Positions 52,001 through 63,345 of a DNA stretch of 64,000 bases are shown piece after piece. The stretch spans positions 169,428,478 to 169,492,477 of the forward strand of contig OV884058.1 of assembly GCA_930367215.1 (NCBI GenBank). The letters are read 5' to 3'. Position 1 is the first letter of the stretch. Each line of letters starts with the position of its first letter. A program made the translations under genes and the position numbers. Below the pieces are notes generated by a model. The model was given only the letters and a program-made list of their open reading frames with translations. It did not search any database and was not told the DNA's origin. This DNA is from Pollenia angustigena. Lineage: Eukaryota; Arthropoda; Insecta; Diptera; Polleniidae.

Positions 52001-53069
52001 TATGCAACTATTTCAAGTTTTAAAATTTGATTTCAAATCATCGTGGCTGTGAAATCCTATTCAAAGTTCATCTGACTGTATATAATATTTGTGTATACTG
52101 AGAAGGAATAATATTTATTCCAATTATTTATTATTTTATATACGCTAACAATAAATATAAATACTAATGAAGTGTACACTAAAGACGTTCACAGATACAA
52201 CGGTTCGTAAAAGTTTCTTTGTGTTTACTAAAGTTAGTGCGTATTGATGAGTGGTCTAGTCTTTCTGATACATGTTTTACTATGTTTCGCACAAGCAGAT
52301 ATTAGTGGATCGATCGGTATATATAATAAGTTACTTAATGAATGACCGACCCTTTTGGATGTTAAAGACAGCCGAATAACTCACAAAAAAAAGGGGTTCA
52401 GCCTTGATATTAAACACACTTGTAGACCTTGTTAAGTTAAAGGCCTAACATTCACAACACTGCAACACAAAATGTATGTTTGAAAAGTCTGTAGTAAACA
52501 CGTATGTTAATTTACCAGAATAAAACCTTCGACAAAACTCTATCTGTCTCTCAGCAGATTCATTAGTTTGAAATACATAAGAAAAAGACACTCACGCTGT
52601 GTAATATAAAATCATATTAAATAAAACAGTGTTTTACAGTTAATACAAATACTTATGGTAAAAACAGATGTTTGTGGGCTTAAAAAAAAGGTATTTAAAT
52701 ACTCAATGCAAAACCATTAAAAACACTTTTGTTCTAGGATATGGTTGGCAAAAGCAAAACCATACATTACCAGTTACACTCATTCTCACATTTATATCAA
52801 TAGTAACGGATATGTTAGTCGTTGGCTTAATATGCAAACCTAAATTCACTTTTCAAGTAAATTGAGATTTTGATGCCGTGCGGTAGAGAAAGATACGCCT
52901 CGTCGACCAGCATGTAGTTTTTCTTCAATTTGAGTCTCGAAGTGTTTATAATCAACTGTATTTTTGGTTTTCTATCAAGCTGCAAATAGGAAAAATTTAT
53001 TTTTTGTCTCTGCTGTTAAATGTGCTGAAAGGGAGTTAGCAGGTTTGCATATTAAGGTATTTAGTGTAC
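52001..53069. other. No gene recognised
   Basis: AT-rich. The 65-codon frame at 52668 shows no recognisable domain. The next clear feature is the hAT target duplication at 53070. Confidence 0.5.
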
Positions 53070-53077
53070 GTCATCAT

Positions 53078-54862
53078 CAGGCGCGGATCCAGCTTGAGCC
53101 TTAGGGGGGGGAAATTTTTTATGATACAAAAAAAAATTTGTTTTTAAAAGTTTATTAAAAGCAATTTGTGTATATTATATTAAAAAAACTCAACAATAAG
53201 GTTAAATAAAATATTCAATATAAATTAAAAGAAACTTATCTTTTTAAATAAGCAATTTATGATTTCCTTGTGAGGCAAATTAAGATAGTACAGTCTATGT
53301 TCAATTTGTCATTGTTGATCTGAGCCATGTTTTTATTTGACGAAGGGTAGGAAATGACCTCTCGCTCGTAGCATTACTTACGAGCATTGAAACGAAAATT
53401 TGAAATATTTTTCTTAGATTTATGTAGATATCTTCATCACAGTTTATTAAAGCATCTACAACGTTATCTGATAGATTTTCAGATAATTTCCATGTTTGTT
53501 GCCAATGCTACAGTTCAGGCTCAAGTTTAGATGTTAGTAGGTGTATATCTCGAGTTGTGGTTTTAAAAGTTTTATATCTGTATATGACTTGATTACACTT
53601 TGAGTAGAAGTTTTGGTATGTTCAATACATTAAAGATATCTATTGGAAAGGTGTTTCGATATCTTTTAAAATAAATTCAATAAGAGAATGAAACCTACAG
53701 CTCGGTAGAAATCTTCAACATTTTGGATGTGATTATTTCGTTCAAATCTTGTTTTTTAGGTTGGCACCACGATTTGAACGCAAATATCTTTAACTTTTTC
53801 TAAAATCACTTTAAATTGTTCTTCGGCTTTATTTCTTTGTTCTTCAAGGCACATGATTCAAGTTTTTATAAGGCTTGATCCTTTTTGAAGATCTATATCG
53901 TGCTTTTGTAAAATGAAACTAAGCGGCTGTGTTACAATAAGTATCACACTTCATATGTTTATTCCGCAAATAAATTCAAAAGTTCAAGTGAGTTCCTTAA
54001 TATAAGGCTCTTGATGAAGTATCTCTACCTTTCCACTCAGATATTTTTTTCCAAAGCTTCTACTATATGATGTGCACTTGTTGCAAAGTGTAAAGCTTAG
54101 TCGTGACGGTCCACCCATCTTGTCTCGCATAATGTAGAGAGTTTGGCTCCCAAATACTTTACTAAAAACGTGTTTTACCTGATTTACGGGAAATAGCAAG
54201 GCGTTTGTTTCGCATTTGTCGCGGTTTCCAGAATTTTTTAACAGCTTCATTTTCTGCTGACATCAAACGACACCCATCAGTTCCAACTCCTATACAATTT
54301 TTTAGGTCAAGACTAAAATTTGACAAAGTTTTAAGAACTGTTGACGATAGTGCCATCGCATCAATTGACACATCAGCGTCATTATCAATATCTTGTGAAG
54401 GCTCTTCAAATGCTTTTACAACAAAGCCAAAACAATTCTTGCCTAACAACTTTTTGTTGTATGTTGAAATATTTAAAGATAAGGAAATATGGCTTTTCCC
54501 CGACAAATCCGTGCGTTCGTCAAAAATTATCGAATAGGATTTTTTTCATCTAACACATACATATATACATAAATATTGCAAATACTAAGGCTTTTTAATA
54601 ATTCAACCGCACGCATTTTCAAGTCAAAAGTTTACTCTTTGGTTAGAGATTCAATAAAAAAACAAAAAAATACTCATTGAAAATTTCGTTAGAGATTCAA
54701 TAAAAAAACAAAAAAAAACCTTGCTAGGATTTCCAAAAATTTTGTACATTAAAAAAAGATAATATTAATGGGTATTCTTGTATTATCGAAATAAACAAAA
54801 CATATTTTTATAATTTACGGGGGGGAAATTTCCTTATTTCACCCCCCCTGAATCCGCGCCTG
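53078..54862. mobile_element. hAT element with CAGGCGCGGATCCAG ends
   Basis: CAGGCGCGGATCCAG at 53078 mirrors CTGAATCCGCGCCTG ending at 54862 (one mismatch), flanked by an exact 8-bp duplication GTCATCAT (53070-53077 and 54863-54870). Just inside both ends are G8/C8 runs (GGGGGGGGAAATTTTT, ACGGGGGGGAAATTTCC, CACCCCCCC). It contains a decayed hAT transposase on the minus strand. Confidence 0.9.
53984..54540 (-). pseudogene. hAT transposase remnant (DUF4371/ZMYM-like type)
   Basis: The minus strand from about 54537 reads SIIFDERTDLSGKSHISLSL, matching the 'DESTDIS...LS...RY' catalytic-region motif of hAT/DUF4371-type proteins. It continues GFVVKAFEEPS, ALSSTVLKTLSNFSLDLKN and CIGVGTDGCRLMSAEN ('GQGYDGA..M'). 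After a frame change, 54125-54090 reads TLCETRWVDRHD and then a stop. The N-terminal BED finger and C-terminal dimerisation region were not found. It is the former transposase of the enclosing element at 53078-54862. Confidence 0.72.
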
Positions 54863-54870
54863 GTCATCAT

Positions 54871-55924
54871 TTAAGAACAAAATAAATTGAAAATCGTTTT
54901 AATTTAACAATAATTTAAGATTTAGAGGGTGAAATCAAAAAGCGACAGCAATATCTCCAATATGAAATTTAGAAAGTGTTATTTATTTACTTCACTTTTA
55001 TATTATTAAAAATACAATTCCAGCTTAATTAACTTAGAAACAGTAACTTAAATTGTAATCAACAAGATCATTCCTCAAATTTGAATAAACGGCTATTAAG
55101 CTGCATTCGATCCGGTACTTCGCAAAGAGCGGGGTAGCTTCCGCCCCTGAAAATCCTGCATTGATCATATCAACCGTTTACGTATTGTACAAATTTCATT
55201 TGTACACTTCAAAATCGTATTTATTATTTTAATGTATGTCAAAATGTTTTTAATGAATTTAAATCTGAATTATTGTAGTTTGCTAATTTCTGTTAATCTT
55301 TAACTTTTCATGAATAATACTCACCTCGAATAAAATCGCAAGGTTGATGAAGTTGGCCGCACTGCAATATTAGTACTCGTCGCAAATTTTCCAATTGTCA
55401 ATTGTAGCTAACTTTCGTTAACTTTATGCTGGCGCAACTTACCTTCGGGTTTGTAACTAGTACTTTATATACTCTTTTTTCAACATCAGAGCGATCAACA
55501 TCAACAATTACCCAGCAGTGCGGACAGCTAACGACCACCACCTTGCGATTTTCTTAAAAAGTTATTTATATCAACCCGTATGTATTTATGCAGTAAAAAT
55601 TTAATTATAATAAGCCCCATACTTAAACAAATTCTAAAACCTCTCTTTTCACTTCCTACCCTTAAATCACCCTATTATAATTACTCCTCTGGAGCAATTA
55701 TAATAATAATTCTCCTTTAGATAACCCACCGTTTGAATCTCAACGGCCAGCTACCTAGAAGAGGATTAATTTATACCGGTGTCAACCCATACACCAGTAC
55801 ACGTATCATTATTAACAATCAGTTGAGTGGAGGACGCAGCTTAGCTTGGTATTCATCGATTTTGAAAAAATATTTATAATCCTCTCTCACTCAGCATTAT
55901 GGAGCAAAAAAGTATGCAAAAGCA
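54871..55924. other. No gene recognised
   Basis: Somewhat less AT-rich than its neighbours. It contains TATATACTC and TTATTATAAT motifs but nothing that supports a gene. An ATG at 55901 followed by 11 codons and GGTAAT looks like a first exon but is better explained as part of the LINE fragment that follows. Confidence 0.45.
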
Positions 55925-56638
55925 ATCCAACAAAGGTAATTAAAATATAAAAGCAATCTATATCAATGCAGAACAGTGTTGCCAACTTAGCCATTTAGTG
56001 ACTAGATTTAGCCATTTGCCATCCTGTTTAGCAATTAAAAAATGAGTTTAGCTACTTTTTTAGCCATTTTTCAACTTATTTAGCAAGGCGAATTTATTAC
56101 AGGTGGTCTTAAAAGCCCTGCTGATATTAGCTAAAATCACTGTTGGATGTCAAAATTTTGTTTATGCCTTTTATTATCTTTGTTTCTGTTTTGTTTTATT
56201 TCTGGTTTTGACATTGTACAATGATTTTACAAAAACAAATTCCTTGTGGTTTTTGTACGAGTTGTACTTGTTGTAGTACCGAGATTACCTGGGATGAATT
56301 CGCCTTGCTTATTTAGCCATACATTTTTTTGTCGTTTTTCTGTTAAAATAATAATTTTTAATTTCTTATAAAAATGTATTGATTTAAAATAAAAATTTTT
56401 AACAATTCAAACTCATTTCATTTAAATCACAACTTTTACAAATGTTGGAAATCGCTATAAACTATGATGATGAAACATCTTATTGAATTTATAAAATGGA
56501 TCAACACAAACATCGGTGCTTCTTTCTGGTTGCAAGAATTTCAATAAAGAGATGCAGGCGGCAAAACTAATATTTTTAAAAAATTCAAAATGGACTATAT
56601 AGTCGCTCTCTGTTGCATGGTCTAATGATGAAGTAGAC

Positions 56639-59266
56639 ATGGTATTTACCCAAGTAAATATCGTTTCTGCCATAAGAGATAATCACTATGTGGATGATTT
56701 TCTTGCCTCTACAGACACTCCCGAAGAAGCCATAAAATTAGCAAGAGACGTTAGATTTATTCATAGCCAAGGTGGCTTTAATATTCGTAATTGGTGCTCA
56801 AATAATAATTCAGTTTTGAAGTCATTAAACTCCTATGTTTTTTCAAATGATGTTTGTATAAATATTGATGTCGGCTCAGAAATCGAAAAGATTCTTGGTG
56901 TATTTTGGGTTCCAGTCGATGATACTATTACATTTAAACTTTCACCGTCTATTTTAAATAGCGAGCTTTTTCTCGGAAATAAAATTGCAACCAAACGTGA
57001 ACTTTTGAAAATATTAATGAGTGTATACGATCCGCTCGGACTGGTAGGAAATTTTCTAATGTATTTGAAAATCGTATTGCAGGAAGTCTGGAGAAGTGGC
57101 GTCGATTGGGATGAGCCTATTAAATCGGAACAACAGGCTAAATGGGAAAAGTGGATCAGCTTTTTACCACACTTAAAAGGCGTAAGTTTACCCAGGTGTT
57201 ATTTAAAAACACTAAAAAACTACGATCACGTAGACGTACAATTGCACATATTTGTAGATGCAAGCGAAAGTGGTTACGCCGCTGTGGCATACTTTAGAAT
57301 ATCTGATGGTGACAACGTTGTTGTTTCTTTGATAGGATCGAAGACTAGAGTAGCACCGCTTAAGGTTATTTCCATTCCAAGATTAGAGCTAATGGCTGCT
57401 GTTATTGGTGTTCGATTTGCTAATTATATCATCAAAAATCATACCGTTAACATTAAAAGAAAAGTGTTTTGGTCGGACTCACGAACAGTTCTAAGTTGGA
57501 TAGGTTCAGATCACCGAAAGTATCACCAGTTTGTCGCTGTTCGAGTTAGCGAAATTTTAGATGGTTCCGAAATGAACGAGTGGTTTTGGATATCAACTAA
57601 AACAAATGTGGCCGATGAGGCCACAAAATGTTCACGAACGCCTATTTTATCGGGAAAAAGTTGTTGGTTTAATGGCCCAGAGTTTTTGAAGTCATCAGAG
57701 CAGAAATGGCAGAATATTTCTCAAACTTTTCCTGCAACAGATATCGAGTTGAAAGAACGTAACTTGGTGACACAAAATATAGAACAACTTATAAACATTG
57801 AACGATTTTCTAGTTGGGGTAGAGCATTAAGAGCTACCGCTTTCGTTGTCCGCTTTTGTTCCTATATTAAAAAAAAGTCAGCAAGCCAAAGTAAAACAGA
57901 ACTAACTATGGAGGAATTGTGTAAAGCCGAAATAATTCTGATTAAAGATTCACAGAAATTATCATTTTCTAATGAAATTGAGTGCCTAGTACAAGATAAG
58001 AAAATAGCAAAGTCAAATTTAATATACAAACTGTCCCCATTTTTGGACGAAGATGGAGTGTTGCGAATACAGGGGCGGATTGATAATGCCAGTGTCCCAG
58101 AAACAGTAAAACACCCTGCTATTTTAACGAGATATTGTCGATTGACGACACTTCTAATAAAACACTACCACAATCTATATAGACATTGTAATCATGAAAC
58201 CGTGGTTAACGAAATACGGCAACGATACTACATTCCTAAACTAAGAGTGACATGTAAGTCTGTTATAAGACAGTGTCAAATGTGTAAAGTTAAAAATGCG
58301 TCGTCTAAAATCCCTCAAATGGCCAAATTGCCTCGGGCTCGACTTGGTGCTTATCTTGCACCATTCACATTTACAGGTGTCGATTTTTTTGGGCCTATGT
58401 TTGTAACTGTTAATCGTCACAAAGAGAAAAGATATGGAGCATTGTTTACGTGCTTAACAATAAGGGCCGTTCATATCGAAATTGTCCACTCGCTTAACAC
58501 GAGTTCGTGTATCATGGCAGTACGAAAATTTATAGCGCGACGAGGACAACCAAGGGAGTTTTATAGTGACAACGGCACAAACTTTGTGGGGGCTGACCGT
58601 GAGTTACGCGAAGCACTAAAAGAAATAGATAGAAACGATTTAGTTCGTACATTTACAAATTTTAACACAAACTGGAATTTTAACCCGCCAGCAGCACCCC
58701 ATATGGGAGGGGCATGGGAACGGCTTGTTCGTTCAGTGAAGACTGTCCTCTACAAAATTAAGGTAGAAAGATTCCCAGGTGATGAGACATTATCAAGTAT
58801 GATGGCAGAGGTTGAGAATATTGTCAACTCTCGTCCTCTGACTTACGTTCCTGTAGAGCATGAAAATGATGAAGCTATCACACCTAACCATTTTTTGTTA
58901 GGCAATTCAAATGGTTTAAAACCTTTAGTGTCTTATAACGACGATGGTATCGTGTTGAGAGAAAGTTGGCTATGTTCGCAACAGTACGCTCAAAAATTCT
59001 GGAAAAGATGGGTGACAGAGTTTCTACCCACATTAACCTGTAGAACAAAGTGGTTTGAAAAGGCAACGCCATTAGCTGTTGGAGATTTGGTAGTGGTGGT
59101 TGACCCAGCACATCCCAGAAATGTGTGGCCAAAAGGAAGGATCATTGAAGTTAACATGTCTGATGATGGACAAGTACGAAAAGCGAAGATTATGACGGCT
59201 TGTGGGATCCTTGAGAGGCCAGCTGTTAAGTTAGCGGTTCTAGACGTAGCTCAAAGAAAGGAGTAA
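56639..59266 (+). CDS. BEL/Pao LTR-retrotransposon pol, 5'-truncated
   Basis: An 875-residue open frame holding the C-terminal two thirds of a BEL/Pao polyprotein. It begins inside the reverse transcriptase (HYVDDFLAS at residues 16-24, with the catalytic DD). It continues through the connection region (MSVYDPLGLV), RNase H (HIFVDASESGYAAVAY with D207, DSRTVLSWI) and the integrase: zinc-binding H-H-C-C (HYHNLYRHCNHE, QCQMC), catalytic D in GVDFFGP, D in SDNGTNF, E in GGAWERLVRSVK. It ends near RNVWPKGRI and VKLAVLDVAQ at the usual C-terminus. Gag, protease and most of the reverse transcriptase fingers/palm are missing. The first ATG at 56639 is simply the first in frame; a stop lies upstream. 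The integrase half has no stops, so the truncation is recent or the copy is young. It cannot retrotranspose by itself. Confidence 0.92.
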   Translation: MVFTQVNIVSAIRDNHYVDDFLASTDTPEEAIKLARDVRFIHSQGGFNIRNWCSNNNSVLKSLNSYVFSNDVCINIDVGSEIEKILGVFWVPVDDTITFKLSPSILNSELFLGNKIATKRELLKILMSVYDPLGLVGNFLMYLKIVLQEVWRSGVDWDEPIKSEQQAKWEKWISFLPHLKGVSLPRCYLKTLKNYDHVDVQLHIFVDASESGYAAVAYFRISDGDNVVVSLIGSKTRVAPLKVISIPRLELMAAVIGVRFANYIIKNHTVNIKRKVFWSDSRTVLSWIGSDHRKYHQFVAVRVSEILDGSEMNEWFWISTKTNVADEATKCSRTPILSGKSCWFNGPEFLKSSEQKWQNISQTFPATDIELKERNLVTQNIEQLINIERFSSWGRALRATAFVVRFCSYIKKKSASQSKTELTMEELCKAEIILIKDSQKLSFSNEIECLVQDKKIAKSNLIYKLSPFLDEDGVLRIQGRIDNASVPETVKHPAILTRYCRLTTLLIKHYHNLYRHCNHETVVNEIRQRYYIPKLRVTCKSVIRQCQMCKVKNASSKIPQMAKLPRARLGAYLAPFTFTGVDFFGPMFVTVNRHKEKRYGALFTCLTIRAVHIEIVHSLNTSSCIMAVRKFIARRGQPREFYSDNGTNFVGADRELREALKEIDRNDLVRTFTNFNTNWNFNPPAAPHMGGAWERLVRSVKTVLYKIKVERFPGDETLSSMMAEVENIVNSRPLTYVPVEHENDEAITPNHFLLGNSNGLKPLVSYNDDGIVLRESWLCSQQYAQKFWKRWVTEFLPTLTCRTKWFEKATPLAVGDLVVVVDPAHPRNVWPKGRIIEVNMSDDGQVRKAKIMTACGILERPAVKLAVLDVAQRKE

Positions 59267-59290
59267 GTCTTCAAAACGTTTCGTCTTACT

Positions 59291-59674
59291 GTAGGGGGCT
59301 GTTACCGCCACTGTCTCGTCACCATTATAGATTATTTAATCGAGTATCGAAATTGTATTTTATTTAGTTATCGTATTTTTGTCAGTTGTGATTATCTATA
59401 TTTCCACGCGGTATAATAAAATGTTCATTTTAGGCAATATAAAAGCCATATTTTAAGTAAGGAAATTCCAAAAAGATTCTAATTGTGAGAAAAAGAAGTT
59501 TAGCTCTCGGTTTCCATACGAAAAGTTAGTAATATCTTTTAATACTGTTTTATTTGTCGTTTAATTTTAAACATATTTGTTAATGTGAATTTCAGGAATT
59601 TTAACGTAAAAGTAAAAGAAATAAATATTGTTTGTGCTTAAAAAAGTTCTTGTGCTTTTCGTTTATAATCTACA
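59291..59674 (+). repeat. Probable BEL/Pao 3' LTR with polypurine tract
   Basis: GTAGGGGGC (59291-59299) looks like a polypurine tract just after the pol stop, and the LTR would begin TGTTACCGCC at 59300. A TATAAA lies at about 59439 and AATAAA at about 59620. The end is placed near ...TCTACA at 59674. No 5' LTR was found in the window to compare, so the borders are provisional. Confidence 0.5.
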
Positions 59675-59699
59675 ATTGGAAACAAAGGGCCTGGGCGCT

Positions 59700-59865
59700 T
59701 CCCCAACATAATGTTCATAAGCCCACCTTTACGTATACCGATTGACTCAGAATCACTTTCTGAGTCGAATTAACGATGTTTGTCCTGCTGGTTTGTTGGC
59801 TGTTTTGGAGATTATTTGATAAAATTTGGTTCTAATGTGGTGTTGACCGACTATCTTACTTGTTT
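59700..59865 (-). repeat. Repeat A fragment
   Basis: CACCTTTACGTATACCGATTGACTCAGAATCACTTTCTGAGTCG matches the middle of repeat A (longest exact landmark: AGAATCACTTTCTGAGTCGA). It lies between the BEL/Pao LTR and the right end of the hAT element. Strand relative to copy 1 is uncertain because only the middle is present. Confidence 0.6.
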
Positions 59866-60537
59866 TTATTGTTGAGTAAATGTTTTCGTTATTATGATTT
59901 ACCTTCAAATTATTAAAAACTAATAGGCGCGAGTGATTCCTATGAGATGAACAATAACGACATCGAATTTATCGATGGTTATTTTTTTAAATATCTATCA
60001 AAATATTAATTTACGTTTATTCTTATTTAACAAATTGATCTTAAATTAAAATTTCATCGTAAACCACTTTAAATGAATTATTTCTGTTTTGTTATTTAAT
60101 TTTATTGTGTTATTATTTAAAAAAAGCTTTTGACCATTTTTTAGCCCATTTTTAGCCATTTTTTTCCGTAAATTTAGCCATTTTTGGTCACCACGTTTTG
60201 GCAACACTGATGCAGAATGTCGAATTCTTCACGATGGCTGTTTTAGCGACTCATTTGCAAATAAAACTGGAGTGAGCCAGAGCTGTGTTATGCACCTACT
60301 TTTTAATATTATCCTGTCTAACAAAAAGAGTAGAGCATCTTGCGGATTATATGGTGTTCAACAGAAGTCTAAAATATCTCCCAATATGCCGACGACATGT
60401 GACTACTATCCCACAACTTTAATGATATGCAGGCTAAGATCACTGCAGGGCAAACTGAATCAGCTACAACGGTCAAATGATTCATGTCAGGTTGGCGACA
60501 TTATTTTGTATAGTCGTGCGTATGCATGTGTGCTTTT

Positions 60538-61250
60538 TATACCCACACCACAATAGTGGAGAGGGTATTATGCATTTGTGCTGATGTATGTAACGCCTTA
60601 AAATATTGGGCCTAGACCCACCTCAAAGTATACCGATCGTCTTAGAATCACTTTCTGAGTCGAACTAACGATGTCCGTCCGGCTGGCTGGCAGGCAGGCT
60701 GGCTGTCCATGTAACCTTGTGCGCAAAGTACAGGTCGCAATTTTGGAGATAATGATGAAATTAGGGTCATAGGTTCTTATTGGTACAAGGACCAAGCCTA
60801 TTGAAAATGGGCCGAATCGTAGGACCACTAGGGAAGATAGGGGGAAAATTCTTCCTCTCAGAAACTATCAAATCCATTTCAACGAAATTTAAAACATAGA
60901 TAGAACCATATCTTATGGACACAGAATGTATGCATTTTTTAAAAATAGGACCGCGAAGGGAGATAGGGGCAATTTCTGCCTCTCAAACCGATTTTAATGA
61001 AATTTAAAACATAGATAGATCCATATCTATAGGCCCACATTAGCTATACAGTTTTTAAAAAATAGGACCACAAGGGGAGGTAGGGGGCAATTTCTGCCTC
61101 TCACAAACTTTCAAACCAATTTTCATGAAGTTTATGAAACATAGATAAATCCATATTTATATGGACACATAAGCATGATGTGTTTTTAAATACTGTGGTG
61201 TAGGGTATCATATGGTCGGGCTTGACCGACTGTACTTTCTTACTTGTTTG
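60538..61250 (+). repeat. Dispersed repeat A, longest copy
   Basis: It starts TATACCCACACCACAATAGTGG and ends at ATGGTCGGGCTTGACCGAC and TTTCTTACTTGTTT. The last part contains three direct copies of a block of about 95 bp (CAATTTCTGCCTCTCA..., ATAGATAGATCCATATCT). It overlaps no gene. Confidence 0.85.
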
Positions 61251-61426
61251 ATATTGAAAACAATAACAAAATTAAACAATGAATGAAAAAGCAAAACGTA
61301 AAGACAGTACATGCATCTGTGTACTCGTTTCTTTTCCCCTCGTCCCTCTCGCCTACAAAGTAGCAATCTTGTCAATAAGACATGAGCCGTATGAACACAG
61401 GCTTAGTGACTAATTTAGCTAGGTAT

Positions 61427-61647
61427 GTTCTAGAAATCGAAATGAAGTGAAATTGAAATCGAGCGATACTTAAAATTCAATTACTTTTTACAAAATGACC
61501 GTAGTTTTTCGTGGTTTTAAGTTTTGTTCTTGCAAAAATAATAGATACTTAAAGAATGAAATAGATAAAATGGAATATTTAAATGAACTTTCATTCATTT
61601 TTAAAATTTGCTCGATTTTAAATCCACTTCATTCCGATTTCTAGAAC
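61427..61647. repeat. MITE with GTTCTAGAAATCG ends
   Basis: GTTCTAGAAATCGAAATGAAGTG at 61427 mirrors CACTTCATTCCGATTTCTAGAAC ending at 61647, with AAATCGAGC / GCTCGATTT further in. A LINE fragment begins directly after it. Confidence 0.78.
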
Positions 61648-63345
61648 TCGCCCGTATTTTTTTAACAAAATGGTTAATGCGTTTCTCTCTTTAGAATTAG
61701 TTTGGCTTAAAAATATTATACGAAGGATAAATCTAATAATTTTGCCTTTGATTTTACCTTATATCACTCATTTGTTTAATACTATTATAATGTCTAGTAC
61801 GTATCCGTTAAGATGGAAACATGCGAAAGTTATTCCATTACCTAAGTCAAATGGTGAATATCGACCAATAGCCATCTTGTGCTATCTATCTAAAGTTTTG
61901 GAAAAACTATTGCATAGTCAAATGTTGGGATATATTAATGAACATAATTTGCTTTCTAATATGCAATCTGGTTTTCGCCGGGGTCATAGCTGTATTACAG
62001 CTCTTGCGGAGGTATGTGAGAATATACGACAGAGACTTGATAATGGGGACATTAACTTTTTGGTGCTTCTTGATCATTCGAAGGCATTTGACACAGTGGA
62101 TTATCAGATGCTTATTAGTAAGCTGAGACACTTTTTTCGATTTGCCAATTCATCTACCAATCTCATTTTTTCTTACCTTTCGGCGCGTACACAATCGGTA
62201 TTTTTGAACGACTCTTGGTCAAACTCTTTATCTCTAATTAAAGGAGTGCCACAGGGCTCTATTTTGGGGCCACTTCTTTTTTCGATATATGTAAATGACT
62301 TACCTGAACAATTATCCAATTGCAAAGTCCACTTGTATGCGGATGATGTGCAACTTTTTTTAAGTAGCCCTGTTAATAGTATTGCTTTGGGTATATCATC
62401 TGTAAATACTGAAATGAACAAAATATACCTGTGGGCTTCTGCAAACGGGCTCTGTTTGAATCCTCGAAAATCCAAGTGCATTGTTATATGTAGAAAAAGT
62501 ATTGCCCATACCATTGTTCCTATCATTGCTGATAACATTGTCATTAACGGTGAAAGGATTGAGATTGTGAGGGCAGCGAAAAATTTGGGAGTAATTTTTA
62601 ACAATAGTCTCACTTGGAACGATCATGTGAACTCTTTAGTTGGTCAGTCCTATATTAAGTTGCGGGCCCTATGGTTGACACAATTCTTTACCCCATTGAG
62701 GATAAGAATTTTACTTGCCAAGACATATCTGATTCCTAGTTTAATTTATGGATGTGAACTGTTTGCAAACTGTGATTCAATTAGCAAAAGAAAATTAAAT
62801 ACTTTATTCAACAATATTTTGAGATATGTGTACGGTCTAAGACGTTTCGATCGTGTTTCATCCGTTTCAAACAGTCTGTATGGAGTCTCTTTCGAAAATT
62901 TTTTGAAAATCCGAACCCTTATTTTTTACACAGGGTGATAAACACTAAAACCCCCAAATATTTATTTGAGAGGATACGTTTTCTTCAATCTCGAAGGAAC
63001 CATAATATTATAATTCCACGGCATCAAACCTTAGTCTCCGAATGGCAGTTTTTTATTCATGCCGCTCGTCTTTGGAACCTTCTTCCACTAAATCAACAAC
63101 TAAATCGTAATGCTAACAGTTTCAAAATGTTTTTATATAACTTTTTTTCATAATTGTTTTTTGATTGAAAATGTTTTATATGACTTTTATTCTTTTTAAT
63201 AATTGTATTTTTTGTTTGTTTTAATACTATGAACTATGAACCATTTTGTAATAATTAAATGTAATTAAATATTCTTGTAACTTTTTGCGTTCCTGTACTG
63301 TAATTATAAGACACTGTCTTGTTGTACAGGAAATGAAATAAAATT
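61648..63345 (+). mobile_element. 5'-truncated non-LTR element (third LINE lineage)
   Basis: Carries the reverse transcriptase and 3' end of a non-LTR element. The 3' UTR has a hairpin (GTACTGTAATTATAAGACAC... CTTGTTGTACAG) followed by AATAAAATTAATAAAATTAAATTAAA, a short-repeat tail rather than plain poly(A). The 5' part, including any ORF1 and endonuclease, is missing. Confidence 0.8.
61670..63153 (+). pseudogene. Non-LTR reverse transcriptase, frameshifted near the C-terminus
   Basis: The 422-codon frame 61670-62938 covers a reverse transcriptase: KHAKVIPLPKSNGEYRPIAI, QSGFRRGHSCITAL, LLDHSKAFDTVDY (catalytic D), GVPQGSILGPLLFSIYVND and YADD (VHLYADDVQLF), then the thumb with KSKCIV, LGVIFNNSLTWNDHV and IPSLIYGCELF. 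It stops at 62938, and 62935-63153 in the next frame gives the C-terminal tail (TPKYLFERIRFLQSRRNHN, AARLWNLLP). The overlap marks a one-base shift. The first 20 or so codons are unlike the family, consistent with 5' truncation. No RNase H. It is a different lineage from the satellite LINEs: no Asn-rich linker and no PHD ORF1. Confidence 0.88.

Larger units (their letters stand above)
55974..60209. mobile_element. hAT element enclosing BEL/Pao sequence
   Basis: CAGTGTTGCCAACTTAGCCA at 55974 mirrors a CCAAAACGTGG... arm ending GGCAACACTG at 60209. The flanks are an exact ATGCAGAA duplication (55966-55973 and 60210-60217). TTTAGCCATTTTT motifs repeat at both ends. Between them lies a long BEL/Pao pol frame and LTR-like sequence plus a repeat A fragment at about 59700-59865. 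No hAT transposase is seen, so it is non-autonomous. Confidence 0.88.
55925..60510 (+). pseudogene. Older LINE reverse-transcriptase fragment split by a hAT element
   Basis: Left part (about 55935-55973): KVIKI, frameshift, KAIYINAE. Right part from 60218: CRILHDGCFSDSF, ANKTGVSQSCVMHLLFNIIL, and, in another frame, QAKITAGQTESATTVK. Joining across the 8-bp duplication ATGCAGAA gives a continuous 'KAIY.NAECRILHDG...TGV.Q.C' motif of a non-LTR reverse transcriptase. This proves the order: LINE first, then the hAT element at 55974-60209. A MHLLFNIIL stretch stands where 'LSPLLFNI' is usual. It is heavily decayed. Confidence 0.72.

Noticed and set aside
55901..55940. ATG plus 12 codons followed by a GT splice-donor-like site (possible first exon)
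   Set aside because: The following sequence joins the reverse-transcriptase frame across the hAT insertion, so a decayed LINE explains it better.
60598..60828. Minus-strand 76-codon frame, also similar at 37604-37795 and 21757-22020
   Set aside because: It follows repeat A in every copy, has no domain, and changes frame between copies.
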